47,714 nt of DNA from a virus. The translations under genes and the position numbers were made by a program. Under the pieces are notes generated by a model. The model worked only from the letters and a program-made list of their open reading frames with translations, was not told where the DNA came from and searched no databases. The stretch is taken from the IMG/VR virus record IMGVR_UViG_3300009551_000061, positions 1 through 47,714 of that record. One strand, 5' to 3'. Position 1 is the stretch's first letter, and every line of letters begins with the position of its first letter. Below are positions 35,022 to 41,886 of this stretch, in pieces.

Positions 35022-35665
35022 CTAGACACCAGCTTCTGACCATGCTCCATGATCTTCTGAAGCCACCGGTGTACCTGGAGGTGGGGGTCCAATATGGACT
35101 GTCCCTGAATCTGGCGGTGCACTCGAAGCTTGCAGTGGGGATCGACCCAGAACCCCTTGTCCAGGCCGTTGGTAATCAGGTCATTTTCCCCATGACTTCC
35201 CAGGAGTACTTTGAGGACGATGTTAAGTACCAGCCTTCCATCGACATGGCTTTCATCGACGGGAGCCACCTCTGGGAAGACGCTCTGGAGGATTTCCTGT
35301 GGGTCTCCAGGTTCTGTCATGAGCGGTCAGTGGTCGTCTTTGACGATGTGCTCCCATACAACGCGGATATAGCTACACGGGAACCACTACCCGGTGACTG
35401 GACCGGTGACGTCTGGTACACCATGGTTGTCCTTGAGCCGCTACTCAAGGAGCGAGGCCTGAAGTCAGCCCGGGTGAACACTTCTCCTACGGGAACCTTT
35501 GTCGTATGGGGATTTGCCCAAGGCGACGGGGCCTGGATTGATGAGAACGTCCAGGCCGGAACACCACCGAGCACTCCGCCCGCTGATGTGCTCTTCCGGT
35601 TCAACGCCTACGAGGCGCAAGATGTCATTGATCGCATCAAGGAGGATCTGTGCGAATCGCAGTAA
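35015..35665 (+). CDS. SAM-dependent methyltransferase
   Basis: This 216-residue protein has class I methyltransferase motifs: motif I YLEVGVQYG (20-28), an acidic residue in AVGIDP (about 40-45), and DMAFIDGSHLWEDALEDF (about 77-94), which is typical of the methyltransferase 24 group acting on sugars or similar small acceptors. The GTG at 35015 follows GGGGAG with proper spacing; a longer TTG start at 35000 is less likely. In this cassette it may methylate a sugar, which is inferred. The C-terminus beyond 180 is Pro-rich. Confidence 0.8.
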   Translation: MVTRHQLLTMLHDLLKPPVYLEVGVQYGLSLNLAVHSKLAVGIDPEPLVQAVGNQVIFPMTSQEYFEDDVKYQPSIDMAFIDGSHLWEDALEDFLWVSRFCHERSVVVFDDVLPYNADIATREPLPGDWTGDVWYTMVVLEPLLKERGLKSARVNTSPTGTFVVWGFAQGDGAWIDENVQAGTPPSTPPADVLFRFNAYEAQDVIDRIKEDLCESQ

Positions 35666-36474
35666 CTGGTGGCTCGGGCTTCATCGGCCAGGCCGTCATC
35701 AAGCGGGCCCTGGCGGTCGGGCACGAAGCCTGGTCGGTGGATCGGGAGACCGGTCACGACATTGTGGAGAACAGCCTGGAGGAGGGGCTAGCTGACGCTG
35801 ACACTGTCATCCACCTGGCCGGCATCCTTGGCACCTCTGAGTTGTTCGAGATGCCCCACAAGGCCATCAAGGTCAACATTGGTGGCACCGTGCGGATCCT
35901 CCAGTGGTGCGCTGACGTCAGTGCGTCCTATGTGGGCATCACCATGCCCGACAGCTCCTGGGCGAACGTGTATCAGGCCACCAAACTGGCAGCTATGAGA
36001 ATGGCCACCGCATGGCACCGGTACTACGACGTACCCGTCTCTCACGTCAGAGCCTTCAACGTCTATGGACCGGGGCAGAAGTATGGCAATGGGCACCCGC
36101 AGAAGTTCCTCCCCACCTTCGCCACCCGGGCCTGGAGAGGTCTACCTCTGCCCATCTTTGGAAACGGGCTACAGACCATCGACCCTATCTATGTCGACGA
36201 CGTGGCACGGATGCTGGTGGACGCTACCGGATTCGGCGACGATGAGGTTTTTGACGCAGGCACCGGTAACCCGGTGACGGTGCGCGCATTCGCGTACATG
36301 GTGAACCGGATGTGTGGTCAGCCTGCGTCCAATGTGGACTTCCTTCCCATGCGCGCAGGGGAGACCGAGGAGACCTCTATCTGTGCTAGGGGTGAGGGCT
36401 GGGACAAACTGGACTGGCACCCCGAGTTCACCCCGGCGCTCATTGAGGACACGGTGAACTGGTACAAGCCGTGA
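35650..36474 (+). CDS. NAD-dependent epimerase/dehydratase (SDR)
   Basis: This 274-residue protein has an NAD-binding TGGSGFIG at residues 6-13, a DTVIHLAG strand at 51-58 and the catalytic YQATK (Tyr108, Lys112) preceded by Ser102-103. It is shaped like UDP-glucose 4-epimerase/dTDP-glucose 4,6-dehydratase enzymes, which rebuild a nucleotide sugar. YVDDVARM (about 181) and VFDAGTGNPVTVRA support the fold. The GTG start overlaps the methyltransferase end. It probably makes the sugar used by the glycosyltransferases around it; its exact product is not visible. Confidence 0.88.
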   Translation: MRIAVTGGSGFIGQAVIKRALAVGHEAWSVDRETGHDIVENSLEEGLADADTVIHLAGILGTSELFEMPHKAIKVNIGGTVRILQWCADVSASYVGITMPDSSWANVYQATKLAAMRMATAWHRYYDVPVSHVRAFNVYGPGQKYGNGHPQKFLPTFATRAWRGLPLPIFGNGLQTIDPIYVDDVARMLVDATGFGDDEVFDAGTGNPVTVRAFAYMVNRMCGQPASNVDFLPMRAGETEETSICARGEGWDKLDWHPEFTPALIEDTVNWYKP

Positions 36475-37187
36475 TCGTTCAGGCTTACAGTGCCATCTAC
36501 GGCAACTATGACCACCCGAAACCCATCACAGCGGCCGGGTTCAGTCGTACCCCCATCATGTTCACTGACTCAGAGCAGACCGCTACTGAGGCTGAGCAGA
36601 TGGGGTGGTGGCCGATTGTGGTTCCGCACCACTTCGATTCCCCCCATGGGGATCCGACAATCGTGGTGCCGATGCTGAACCACAAGTACTGGAAGTGTCA
36701 TCCCGATTGGCTGAACTTCTACGTGGATGACGAGTGGCCGGAGCGCACCTCCAACTCAGTTGATGTATCTATCTGGCTCGATGGATCAGTGGAGCCTCAT
36801 CCTGGGTTCGAGGAGAAGGCTCTGGCAGCCCTCGGTGATGATGACTGGGCCTGCGTACCACACCCGTCCCGGAGCTGTATCTACCCGGAGGCTGATTACA
36901 GTGCAACCCTCACCTGGCGATATGACGGCCCCTCCATCCTCGCCCAAGCCAACCATTACCGTGACTTCCATCCGCCCGGATGGGGCCTGTTTGCAACTGG
37001 GGTCAATGTCCGTCGTCATACACCAGAGGTCATCGAACTGTCCCATCTGTGGTGGGACGAGATTCTTAATTGGTCCCACCAAGACCAGTTGAGCCTGCCG
37101 GTGTTGCTGAGGCTATGGGAGGGGAAGGTCAAATGGAACACGAGACTGACATGGCACCAGGATTGGATCCTTCATCCGCACGGATAA
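36471..37187 (+). CDS. Putative glycosyltransferase, DUF616/TOD1-like
   Basis: This 238-residue protein begins YSAIYGNYDHPKPI (about 5-18), then has MFTDSEQTA, MLNHKYWKCHPDW, VDVSIWLDGSVEPHPGF (about 89-105) and the ending WNTRLTWHQD, which is the order of the DUF616/TOD1 group of glycosyltransferases with a W-x-D-G acidic site. It overlaps the epimerase by four bases (GTGA) and the next gene by about 55 bases. Sugar and acceptor unknown. Confidence 0.7.
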   Translation: MIVQAYSAIYGNYDHPKPITAAGFSRTPIMFTDSEQTATEAEQMGWWPIVVPHHFDSPHGDPTIVVPMLNHKYWKCHPDWLNFYVDDEWPERTSNSVDVSIWLDGSVEPHPGFEEKALAALGDDDWACVPHPSRSCIYPEADYSATLTWRYDGPSILAQANHYRDFHPPGWGLFATGVNVRRHTPEVIELSHLWWDEILNWSHQDQLSLPVLLRLWEGKVKWNTRLTWHQDWILHPHG

Positions 37188-37840
37188 GCGACGACTTCTA
37201 TGAAGAGGATGAGCCCCTAGAGAAGGCCATGGAGGCATTCGACAGGAGCCGGAAGCGCATCAGATTACGTCCCGGCGTCACGGTATGTATCGCGTCGCAT
37301 CCAGCTCGGACTAAGACGTGGTTGCCGATGGCCATCCAAAGTGTCCTTCAGCAGTCCCGCCAGCCTGACGCGATCCTGGTGGTAAATGATGTTGGAGCCA
37401 AGGGCGCAGGCTGGACACGTCGTACCCTGCTCCAGGCCGTGCAGACAGAGTGGATTGCTTGGCTCGACTCGGATGACGAGTGGTATCCCGAGCACCTGGA
37501 AAAGCTTCTCAACCACGCGTTGGAGACGGGTGCTGTGTATGTCTACTCGTGGTTTGACGGCCCCGACCCGCTTGGTCACTTTGGCCTGAAGTTCAAGCCG
37601 TGTACGCCTCACCACACCACTATGGGCCACCTGGTCAAGACCGAGCTGGCCCAACGGGTGGGGTTCCACGACTCGCAGCCCGGCCCATTCAGCAATGAGG
37701 ACTGGCTGTACATCGTGGGCATTGCCGAGATTGCTTGCCGTGAGAGCCTGATCATGAGTCACTTGCCTGAGAAAACATGGTTGTACCGCCAGGCAGGACA
37801 AAACAGCTCGGGGCAGCCCGGACAAGGGGATGCCCGCTAG
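37133..37840 (+). CDS. Glycosyltransferase family 2
   Basis: This 235-residue protein has VTVCIASHPARTKTWLPMAI (about 49-68), AILVVNDVGAKG (about 80-91) and EWIAWLDSDDEWYPEHLEKL (106-125), whose D-S-D-D is the metal and nucleotide-sugar site of GT2 enzymes. The ATG at 37133 is chosen because GGGAGGGGAAGG lies just upstream; it overlaps the previous gene by 55 bases. About 45 residues before the catalytic domain are acidic. The C-terminus is short for GT2. Role in the cassette is to add sugar to a growing glycan or protein; the acceptor is unknown. Confidence 0.82.
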   Translation: MEHETDMAPGLDPSSARISDDFYEEDEPLEKAMEAFDRSRKRIRLRPGVTVCIASHPARTKTWLPMAIQSVLQQSRQPDAILVVNDVGAKGAGWTRRTLLQAVQTEWIAWLDSDDEWYPEHLEKLLNHALETGAVYVYSWFDGPDPLGHFGLKFKPCTPHHTTMGHLVKTELAQRVGFHDSQPGPFSNEDWLYIVGIAEIACRESLIMSHLPEKTWLYRQAGQNSSGQPGQGDAR

Positions 37841-37855
37841 GTAAGGAGAAAGATC

Positions 37856-39145
37856 ATGGAACCAGATAGGCCGGTGCGATCACATCGAGCACCTAGCACG
37901 TTCCCGGTCCGCTTCCTCATGGCCGCCATCATCCTGTTCGTGGCAGCAACCACGTGGGCCATTACGTACCATGCTTCTGCTAAGGAGCAGCCCACCGCTG
38001 CCACCCCGGTCGACCTCATCGTGCCCAACCTGTCCGGGGACGAACTCAACGCCTGGTGCAAGGCCCGCGTCGCGGCCGGCACTCAAGGCCTGTCGACCCG
38101 GGCGAAGAACTGGCTGACTGACTGTGTGGCGGTGACCAATCCCTTGCCGTCCCCGAGCCCCTCCCCGTCGCCAAGCCCAAGCCCATCACCCTCCCCGTCG
38201 CCAAGCCCGTCACCAACCCCCACGACACCCTCACCGACCCCAACCACGCCATCACCGACACCCACCACGCCCAGCCCGTCCCCGTCTCCTAGCCCGGCTG
38301 GCTGCCCGGTAGCCGGCACCAACGTGCCCGGTGGAGCTGACCTGTGGGGCGGTTGCTGGCCAGGGCCTGGCAACACTGGCGTCCCGGCCAGCGCGGTGCT
38401 AACCGCGTACACCGGGTCATGCACCATCACCGTCGCCGGGACCGTCATTGACCACAAGCTGGTGACTTGCGCAACGCTTGACATCCGCGCGGCCAACGTG
38501 GTGATCCAGTTCTCGATGTTCAACGGGACCGACATCACCGACTCGGCCACCTCGTCGGCGTCGTTCACCATCAGCGACTCAACGGTAGTCAACGGTGCGC
38601 GGGACCAGTGCTTGTGCATTGGTGACCACAACTTCACCGCACTGCGGGTTGAGGTTCGTGGTGGGAACCGTTCGATGTACTGCGCCCGTACTTGCACGGT
38701 CACCGACTCGTGGCTGCACGGCCAGCAGTTGCAGGGCTCGCAGCACGGGTCGGGGCTACGCGAGGAGCAGGGCACCATGGCCACCCACAACGTGTTGGTG
38801 TGTGACTTCCCGATCGTGGATGACACCACCACGTTGGGGTGCTCGGCTGACCTGACCGGGTACCCGGACTTCGCACCGATCAAGAACAACACCATCCGGC
38901 GCAACCTGTTCCTTGCCTCACCGACTGACAGCTTCTGTGCCTACGGCGGTGCGACCAGCGGTAAGCCGTTCAGTTCAGACCCGACCAACGCCACTAACCA
39001 GGTGTTCACGGAGAACGTGTTCCAGCGGGGCGCCAATGGCAAGTGTGGTGCCTTCGGACCGATCACCGACTTCGCCACCGGGCGCACCGGCAACGTCTGG
39101 TCTGGCAACGTATGGGATAACGGCGGAGTGGTGAGTCCGGCGTGA
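37856..39145 (+). CDS. Membrane-anchored protein with Ser-Pro stalk and beta-helix-like head
   Basis: This 429-residue protein has a basic N-terminus, one membrane segment (about 19-40, FLMAAIILFVAATTWAI) and then an extracellular part, so it reads as a type II membrane protein. Residues about 60-95 carry two Cys. Residues 97-148 are a run of Ser-Pro and Thr-Pro dipeptides, a typical stalk and O-sugar target. The head (about 150-429) has repeated strand patterns such as TFTISDSTVVNGA and VTDSWLHGQ, recalling right-handed parallel beta-helix (pectate-lyase-like) proteins; no catalytic set was recognised. Surface display on the infected cell or virion-spike use are both possible. Confidence 0.75.
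   Translation: MEPDRPVRSHRAPSTFPVRFLMAAIILFVAATTWAITYHASAKEQPTAATPVDLIVPNLSGDELNAWCKARVAAGTQGLSTRAKNWLTDCVAVTNPLPSPSPSPSPSPSPSPSPSPSPSPTPTTPSPTPTTPSPTPTTPSPSPSPSPAGCPVAGTNVPGGADLWGGCWPGPGNTGVPASAVLTAYTGSCTITVAGTVIDHKLVTCATLDIRAANVVIQFSMFNGTDITDSATSSASFTISDSTVVNGARDQCLCIGDHNFTALRVEVRGGNRSMYCARTCTVTDSWLHGQQLQGSQHGSGLREEQGTMATHNVLVCDFPIVDDTTTLGCSADLTGYPDFAPIKNNTIRRNLFLASPTDSFCAYGGATSGKPFSSDPTNATNQVFTENVFQRGANGKCGAFGPITDFATGRTGNVWSGNVWDNGGVVSPA
38146..38300 (+). repeat. Ser-Pro / Thr-Pro coding repeat
   Basis: About 155 bases encode a run of Ser-Pro dipeptides followed by three copies of the unit SPTPTTP and more Ser-Pro. The bases are a low-complexity C-rich series. It is the stalk of the anchored beta-helix protein. 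Confidence 0.85.
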
Positions 39146-39159
39146 TGTAGGCGTTAGAC

Positions 39160-39229
39160 TGGAGGGGAAGAGAAGATCCCCCTCCTCCTCCTTGAAGGGG
39201 CAGCCCTACCTCCGTCGGGTTGCCCCTTC
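39160..39229 (+). terminator. Two hairpins after the beta-helix gene
   Basis: A first stem joins GGAGGGG near 39160 to CCCCCTCC near 39178-39185. A second, strong one joins GAAGGGGCAGCCC (39194-39206) to GGGTTGCCCCTTC (39217-39229) over a 10-base loop, 13 bp with one G-U pair. It is followed by ACCTTTCC, a weak T-run. Together they form a likely terminator between the cassette and the lysis genes. The rest of the 163-base gap (39146-39308) shows no clear promoter, although CATACT near 39250 is a poor -10 candidate. Confidence 0.7.
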
Positions 39230-39308
39230 ACCTTTCCTAGGGATGGCCTCATACTGTGTCTTGGAGTCGCCACCAAGATCCAACCCAAGGCTCCATCGAA
39301 GGGGAGTC

Positions 39309-39401
39309 ATGAACTTCATCTGTGGGCCATGCAAGGACCGGGAGCACGACAAGTGCCCTGGCGGTAGCTGGTGTGACTGTCACCACCGGGCGCCGAAATG
39401 A
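39309..39401 (+). CDS. Cys-rich zinc-type microprotein, 30 residues
   Basis: The ATG has a GGGGAG Shine-Dalgarno and lies past the terminator. The protein has the pattern C-x2-C (CGPC), then C-x6-C-x-C-H-H, ideal for binding one or two zinc ions. Its stop overlaps the endolysin start (ATGA). Similar small proteins occur next to lysis genes in actinophages, as far as I recognise by pattern. Function unknown. Confidence 0.7.
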   Translation: MNFICGPCKDREHDKCPGGSWCDCHHRAPK

Positions 39402-40171
39402 CTGTCACCACGTATCAGGGCTGGGTCAACGACGGGAAGCCGTGGAAGAACTGCCAGCCCATTAACGACTTCATCGCCACCCTGTACCGGCACGGGTACA
39501 CCGGTCCCACTGCGGGCATCGGGGACCAGTCTCATTTGACCGCCACGCCACCAGAGGACCACTGCCCTTACAGCCACACCCCCTGGCCTGGAGTGCAGCC
39601 GTACCCGTTCGTGATGGCCATTGACATCATGGGCGGCGAGGGCCTGGACCTGATTCGACTTGGCGGGCTCATATTCAACGACAAGAACTCGAATGTGCCT
39701 GGTACCGAGCCGATCAAATACATGAACTGGACCGACTCGGCCAACAACTGTTTCCATGACTCGTGGCAGCCCAATCACACTCGCTACAACTCCAGCGACC
39801 GGGGGCACATCCACATCAGCTTCCGCACTGACTACGTCACCAGCAACCGCATGGCGATTTACGACCCGTACGGCTCTTCCACTGAGGATGAAGACATGCC
39901 CTACTTCCTGGCAAGCGACGACAGCCAAAGCATCTATCTGGTGACCGGGGCGACGGCACCCAGCGGCAAGATTGCCGCTTATGGCCTAAGCCTGGATCAG
40001 TGGAATGCGCACAAGGCGCTTGGCCTGAAATCGGTCACGCTGACCACGCTGTCTGGGTCTATGTTTGACACCAATCCGCAGCCGTGGCCTGCCGGTGGTG
40101 GCGGTTCTGGTCCGGCCCCTTCTCCGGCCAACTACACGATCAATTTGTCCGGAGTTGCAAGTCCCGAGTAA
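39398..40171 (+). CDS. Endolysin, zinc metallopeptidase (M15/LAS-type)
   Basis: This 257-residue protein cuts peptide bonds of peptidoglycan to burst the cell. It shows the three-part metal site of LAS/M15-like peptidases: H55 in PPEDHCPYS, D76 in MAIDIM and H137/H139 in DRGHIHIS. It has no signal peptide, so it needs a holin. The C-terminal part (about 165-257) has a YFLASDDSQSIYLVTG block that may be wall-binding, then a Gly/Pro-rich tail. The gene is directly after the Cys-rich microprotein and before a holin-like gene. Confidence 0.85.
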   Translation: MTVTTYQGWVNDGKPWKNCQPINDFIATLYRHGYTGPTAGIGDQSHLTATPPEDHCPYSHTPWPGVQPYPFVMAIDIMGGEGLDLIRLGGLIFNDKNSNVPGTEPIKYMNWTDSANNCFHDSWQPNHTRYNSSDRGHIHISFRTDYVTSNRMAIYDPYGSSTEDEDMPYFLASDDSQSIYLVTGATAPSGKIAAYGLSLDQWNAHKALGLKSVTLTTLSGSMFDTNPQPWPAGGGGSGPAPSPANYTINLSGVASPE

Positions 40172-40190
40172 TCGTTGCTTACCCAACGAT
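40171..40190 (+). promoter_or_regulatory. Inverted repeat between endolysin and holin genes
   Basis: ATCGTTG and CAACGAT form a perfect 7-bp inverted repeat around CTTACC, starting at the last base of the endolysin stop. No T-run follows, so it may be a stabiliser or weak terminator that tunes holin level. Confidence 0.45.
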
Positions 40191-40213
40191 CATGACCCAG
40201 ACTGGATCATGTG

Positions 40214-40591
40214 ATGCCATACCAGGACCCCCCAAAGGCCCAGCTCACATGGCCTCAGGCCATCGTGGTTCTGGGACTGGCGGCCATGCTCATGACCTCA
40301 GTCACTGTACTGGCGCTCAACAACAAAGATGTGGGCGCCATCCTCTCCGCCGTCGGCGGCATCATCCTGGTCGTTGGTGGCCTGTTCGGATACAGCCTGC
40401 ACAACAAAGTCGACCGGGTTGAAACCATGGCCAACGGCCGTCTCAGTGAGCAGATCGAGTTGAACCAGAAGCTGAACGAGAAGGTTCAGGCCCTGGCGTT
40501 GCTCGTGCAACCTCCCCCATTGCCTGACCCCCCGCTACAAACCCCTGACACGGTCGGTCCGACATCAGGAGTTCCGGTGGCTCCCCAGTGA
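40214..40591 (+). CDS. Holin-like membrane protein
   Basis: This protein of about 125 residues has two hydrophobic segments, about 13-33 (WPQAIVVLGLAAMLMTSVTV) and about 42-60 (AILSAVGGIILVVGGLFGYS), then a helical charged stretch and a Pro-rich tail. A two-segment topology next to the endolysin is typical of phage holins that open the membrane at a set time. The ATG at 40214 is chosen; a GTG at 40211 is also possible and neither has a strong Shine-Dalgarno. Confidence 0.7.
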   Translation: MPYQDPPKAQLTWPQAIVVLGLAAMLMTSVTVLALNNKDVGAILSAVGGIILVVGGLFGYSLHNKVDRVETMANGRLSEQIELNQKLNEKVQALALLVQPPPLPDPPLQTPDTVGPTSGVPVAPQ

Positions 40592-40896
40592 CCACCACCC
40601 GCCACTACGAGTTCCAGTGCCCCGCTGAGGGCGCGGAACGGGCCCTGCGGACCATGGAGTACCAGTGCGAGCGACACTGGTGGTACACCGACCCTCATGT
40701 AGAGACACGTGATCCCGGGTTCAGTTTCGGGTTCACCGTTGCTGCCCGGGATCAGTGGTGGTGTCACTCTAGGGCTATGAAGCTCGCGATGGCGGTGTGC
40801 GAGGTACTACAGATTTCCCCGCGTACTTTACCAATCCCCGACTGGTCGTCCCCAGAGCCGCACCATAACCGGGGCTATCAATATCCACGTCGGTAG
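40588..40896 (+). CDS. Hypothetical protein, 102 residues
   Basis: The GTG start overlaps the holin stop (GTGA). The protein has YEFQCPAEGAERALRTMEYQ, a CERHWWYTDPH segment and a WWCHSRAMKLAMAVCEVLQ helix, with Cys and Trp enriched. The last 37 residues are encoded over the end of the leftward gene at 40775. No family was recognised. It is the last rightward gene seen. Confidence 0.6.
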   Translation: MTTTRHYEFQCPAEGAERALRTMEYQCERHWWYTDPHVETRDPGFSFGFTVAARDQWWCHSRAMKLAMAVCEVLQISPRTLPIPDWSSPEPHHNRGYQYPRR

Positions 40897-41053
40897 CGAT
40901 CCCCAGCATGGCGAGAATCTCGTCACGCTCCTCCTCGCTTAGGCCATGACGCTGGTACTCCCCCTGGACATAGGCGCGAGCCCTCCTGCGCTCCTCCCGC
41001 TTGGCCTCCAAAGTTTCTTGGGCTTGCTGTCGGTGGTACTCGGCCTCACTCAT
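40775..41053 (-). CDS. Hypothetical helical protein, 92 residues
   Basis: The ATG at 41053 overlaps the previous gene's stop region (ATGAGTGA) and has GGGAG upstream. The N-terminus MSEAEYHRQQAQETLEAKRE is strongly helical and charged; the middle has LSEEERDEILAMLGI; the C-terminus is Gly/Ser-rich. It is the last gene of the leftward operon and its last 122 bases overlap the rightward gene at 40588 on the opposite strand. Function unknown. Confidence 0.6.
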   Translation of the reverse strand: MSEAEYHRQQAQETLEAKREERRRARAYVQGEYQRHGLSEEERDEILAMLGIATDVDIDSPGYGAALGTTSRGLVKYAGKSVVPRTPPSRAS

Positions 41054-41225
41054 CGGGGTAGCTCCCATCGGGGCGCCAGTCACCGCAGCCTGGACAGCGC
41101 CACAGGACCTCGCCCTTGAATGGGTGTCGCCAGGACCAGTGCTTGACCCTCACCCAAAGGTGCCGGCGGCCGGTGTGCCCGTCACAGTTGTTGCCCGGCC
41201 ACAGGTATGGGCTCTCATTCGTCAT
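41046..41225 (-). CDS. Small zinc-type protein, 59 residues
   Basis: The frame begins at an ATG inside the end of the upstream gene (11-base overlap). The protein has NNCDGHTGRRHLW (C and H residues) and RCPGCGDWRPDG (a C-x2-C zinc knuckle), spaced about 40 residues apart like a C-H-x-C-C zinc ribbon. It overlaps the next gene by eight bases. The family is unknown but zinc binding is likely. Confidence 0.6.
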   Translation of the reverse strand: MTNESPYLWPGNNCDGHTGRRHLWVRVKHWSWRHPFKGEVLWRCPGCGDWRPDGSYPDE

Positions 41226-41400
41226 GGAGATGATCCAATTCGTGTTCGTGGAGAATGTCGACGGCTACCAAGCTGGAGATGCGCTCCTCCTCCTTGGCGT
41301 AGTCAGCCTTCGTCTTGCCGGGCTCCGGGAACCAGGGACCGTAGGTCTTGCACTGCTGAGTCACGTGTCGCGCGTCTCCACAATTCCTGCACCGGCTCAC
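41215..41400 (-). CDS. CCHC zinc knuckle protein, 61 residues
   Basis: The GTG start has AGGAG upstream. Residues 4-17, CRNCGDARHVTQQC, are an exact C-x2-C-x4-H-x4-C zinc knuckle, the type that binds single-stranded nucleic acid in retroviral nucleocapsids. The rest is a charged helix with KADYAKEEERISSLVAVD. The gene is in the replication and recombination part of the right arm, so nucleic-acid binding is plausible; it is not demonstrated. Confidence 0.65.
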   Translation of the reverse strand: MSRCRNCGDARHVTQQCKTYGPWFPEPGKTKADYAKEEERISSLVAVDILHEHELDHLHDE

Positions 41401-41747
41401 GTCGGGTCTCCTGGGTAGTACCTGGACCGCACCTTGGTCGCCTCATGGTTCAATCTGGACCAGGCCAGCTTGCGGTAGGCCCGGGAACCAGGAACGTGGG
41501 CGATGGGTTCAGTCGACGGACCGGCCATCAGCTCTTGGAAAGCGCGTTCCTTCTCCAGGAGGTCTAATGACTGTTCTCTCATACGTCGAATTCCAGCCCT
41601 GGTCTGTCGATACTGGCCACGGTGGCGTCCGACGTGTTGATAGCGGCGGATGACCTTCTCGTATCGCTGGGATGACGACTGTATCCTCGGAGCCAGGAAG
41701 TCCCACAGGATTGCTGGGTTGTACCGGTCGCTCTTCCACCAGTTCAC
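41397..41747 (-). CDS. C-terminal half of an apparently frameshifted gene
   Basis: From a GTG at 41747, or without its own start, this frame encodes about 116 residues with WWKSDRYNPAILWDFLAPR, a helical basic middle (QRYEKVIRRYQHVGRHRGQY) and a charged helix with SLDLLEKERAFQELMAGP. It looks natural while the residues upstream in this frame do not. The Shine-Dalgarno for the GTG is weak. It joins well to the N-terminal half encoded in another frame at 41509-41886; see that entry. Function unknown. Confidence 0.5.
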   Translation of the reverse strand: MNWWKSDRYNPAILWDFLAPRIQSSSQRYEKVIRRYQHVGRHRGQYRQTRAGIRRMREQSLDLLEKERAFQELMAGPSTEPIAHVPGSRAYRKLAWSRLNHEATKVRSRYYPGDPT

Positions 41748-41886
41748 CAATCGTGTCCAGAAGGATGCGACGAAGCCGGATCCACTGGTGTGATTCAAGG
41801 TGAACGGTGGCATGAGATGGTTTCGGCCATACATCATGGAGTATGTCCAGAATCTCGCCTGCAAGTACAAGTTTCTCATCACTCAT
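41509..41886 (-). pseudogene. N-terminal half of an apparently frameshifted gene
   Basis: From an ATG that overlaps the RusA stop (ATGA) the frame gives MSDEKLVLAGEILDILHDVW and SHQWIRLRRILLDTIGELVE (to about residue 52), natural-looking helices. After that it becomes Pro/Ser-rich nonsense until 41509. The natural sequence seems to continue in the +1 frame near 41722-41750. Either a +1 programmed frameshift, an old mutation, a sequence error or two overlapping genes could explain this. Confidence 0.45.

Noticed and set aside
40084-40422. Plus-strand frame overlapping the holin-like gene
   Set aside because: The holin frame has two proper membrane segments; this one is His/Gly/Arg-rich shadow sequence.
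41001-41567. Plus-strand frame of 188 residues in the right arm
   Set aside because: Leftward small genes with zinc motifs and coupled overlaps explain this stretch better.
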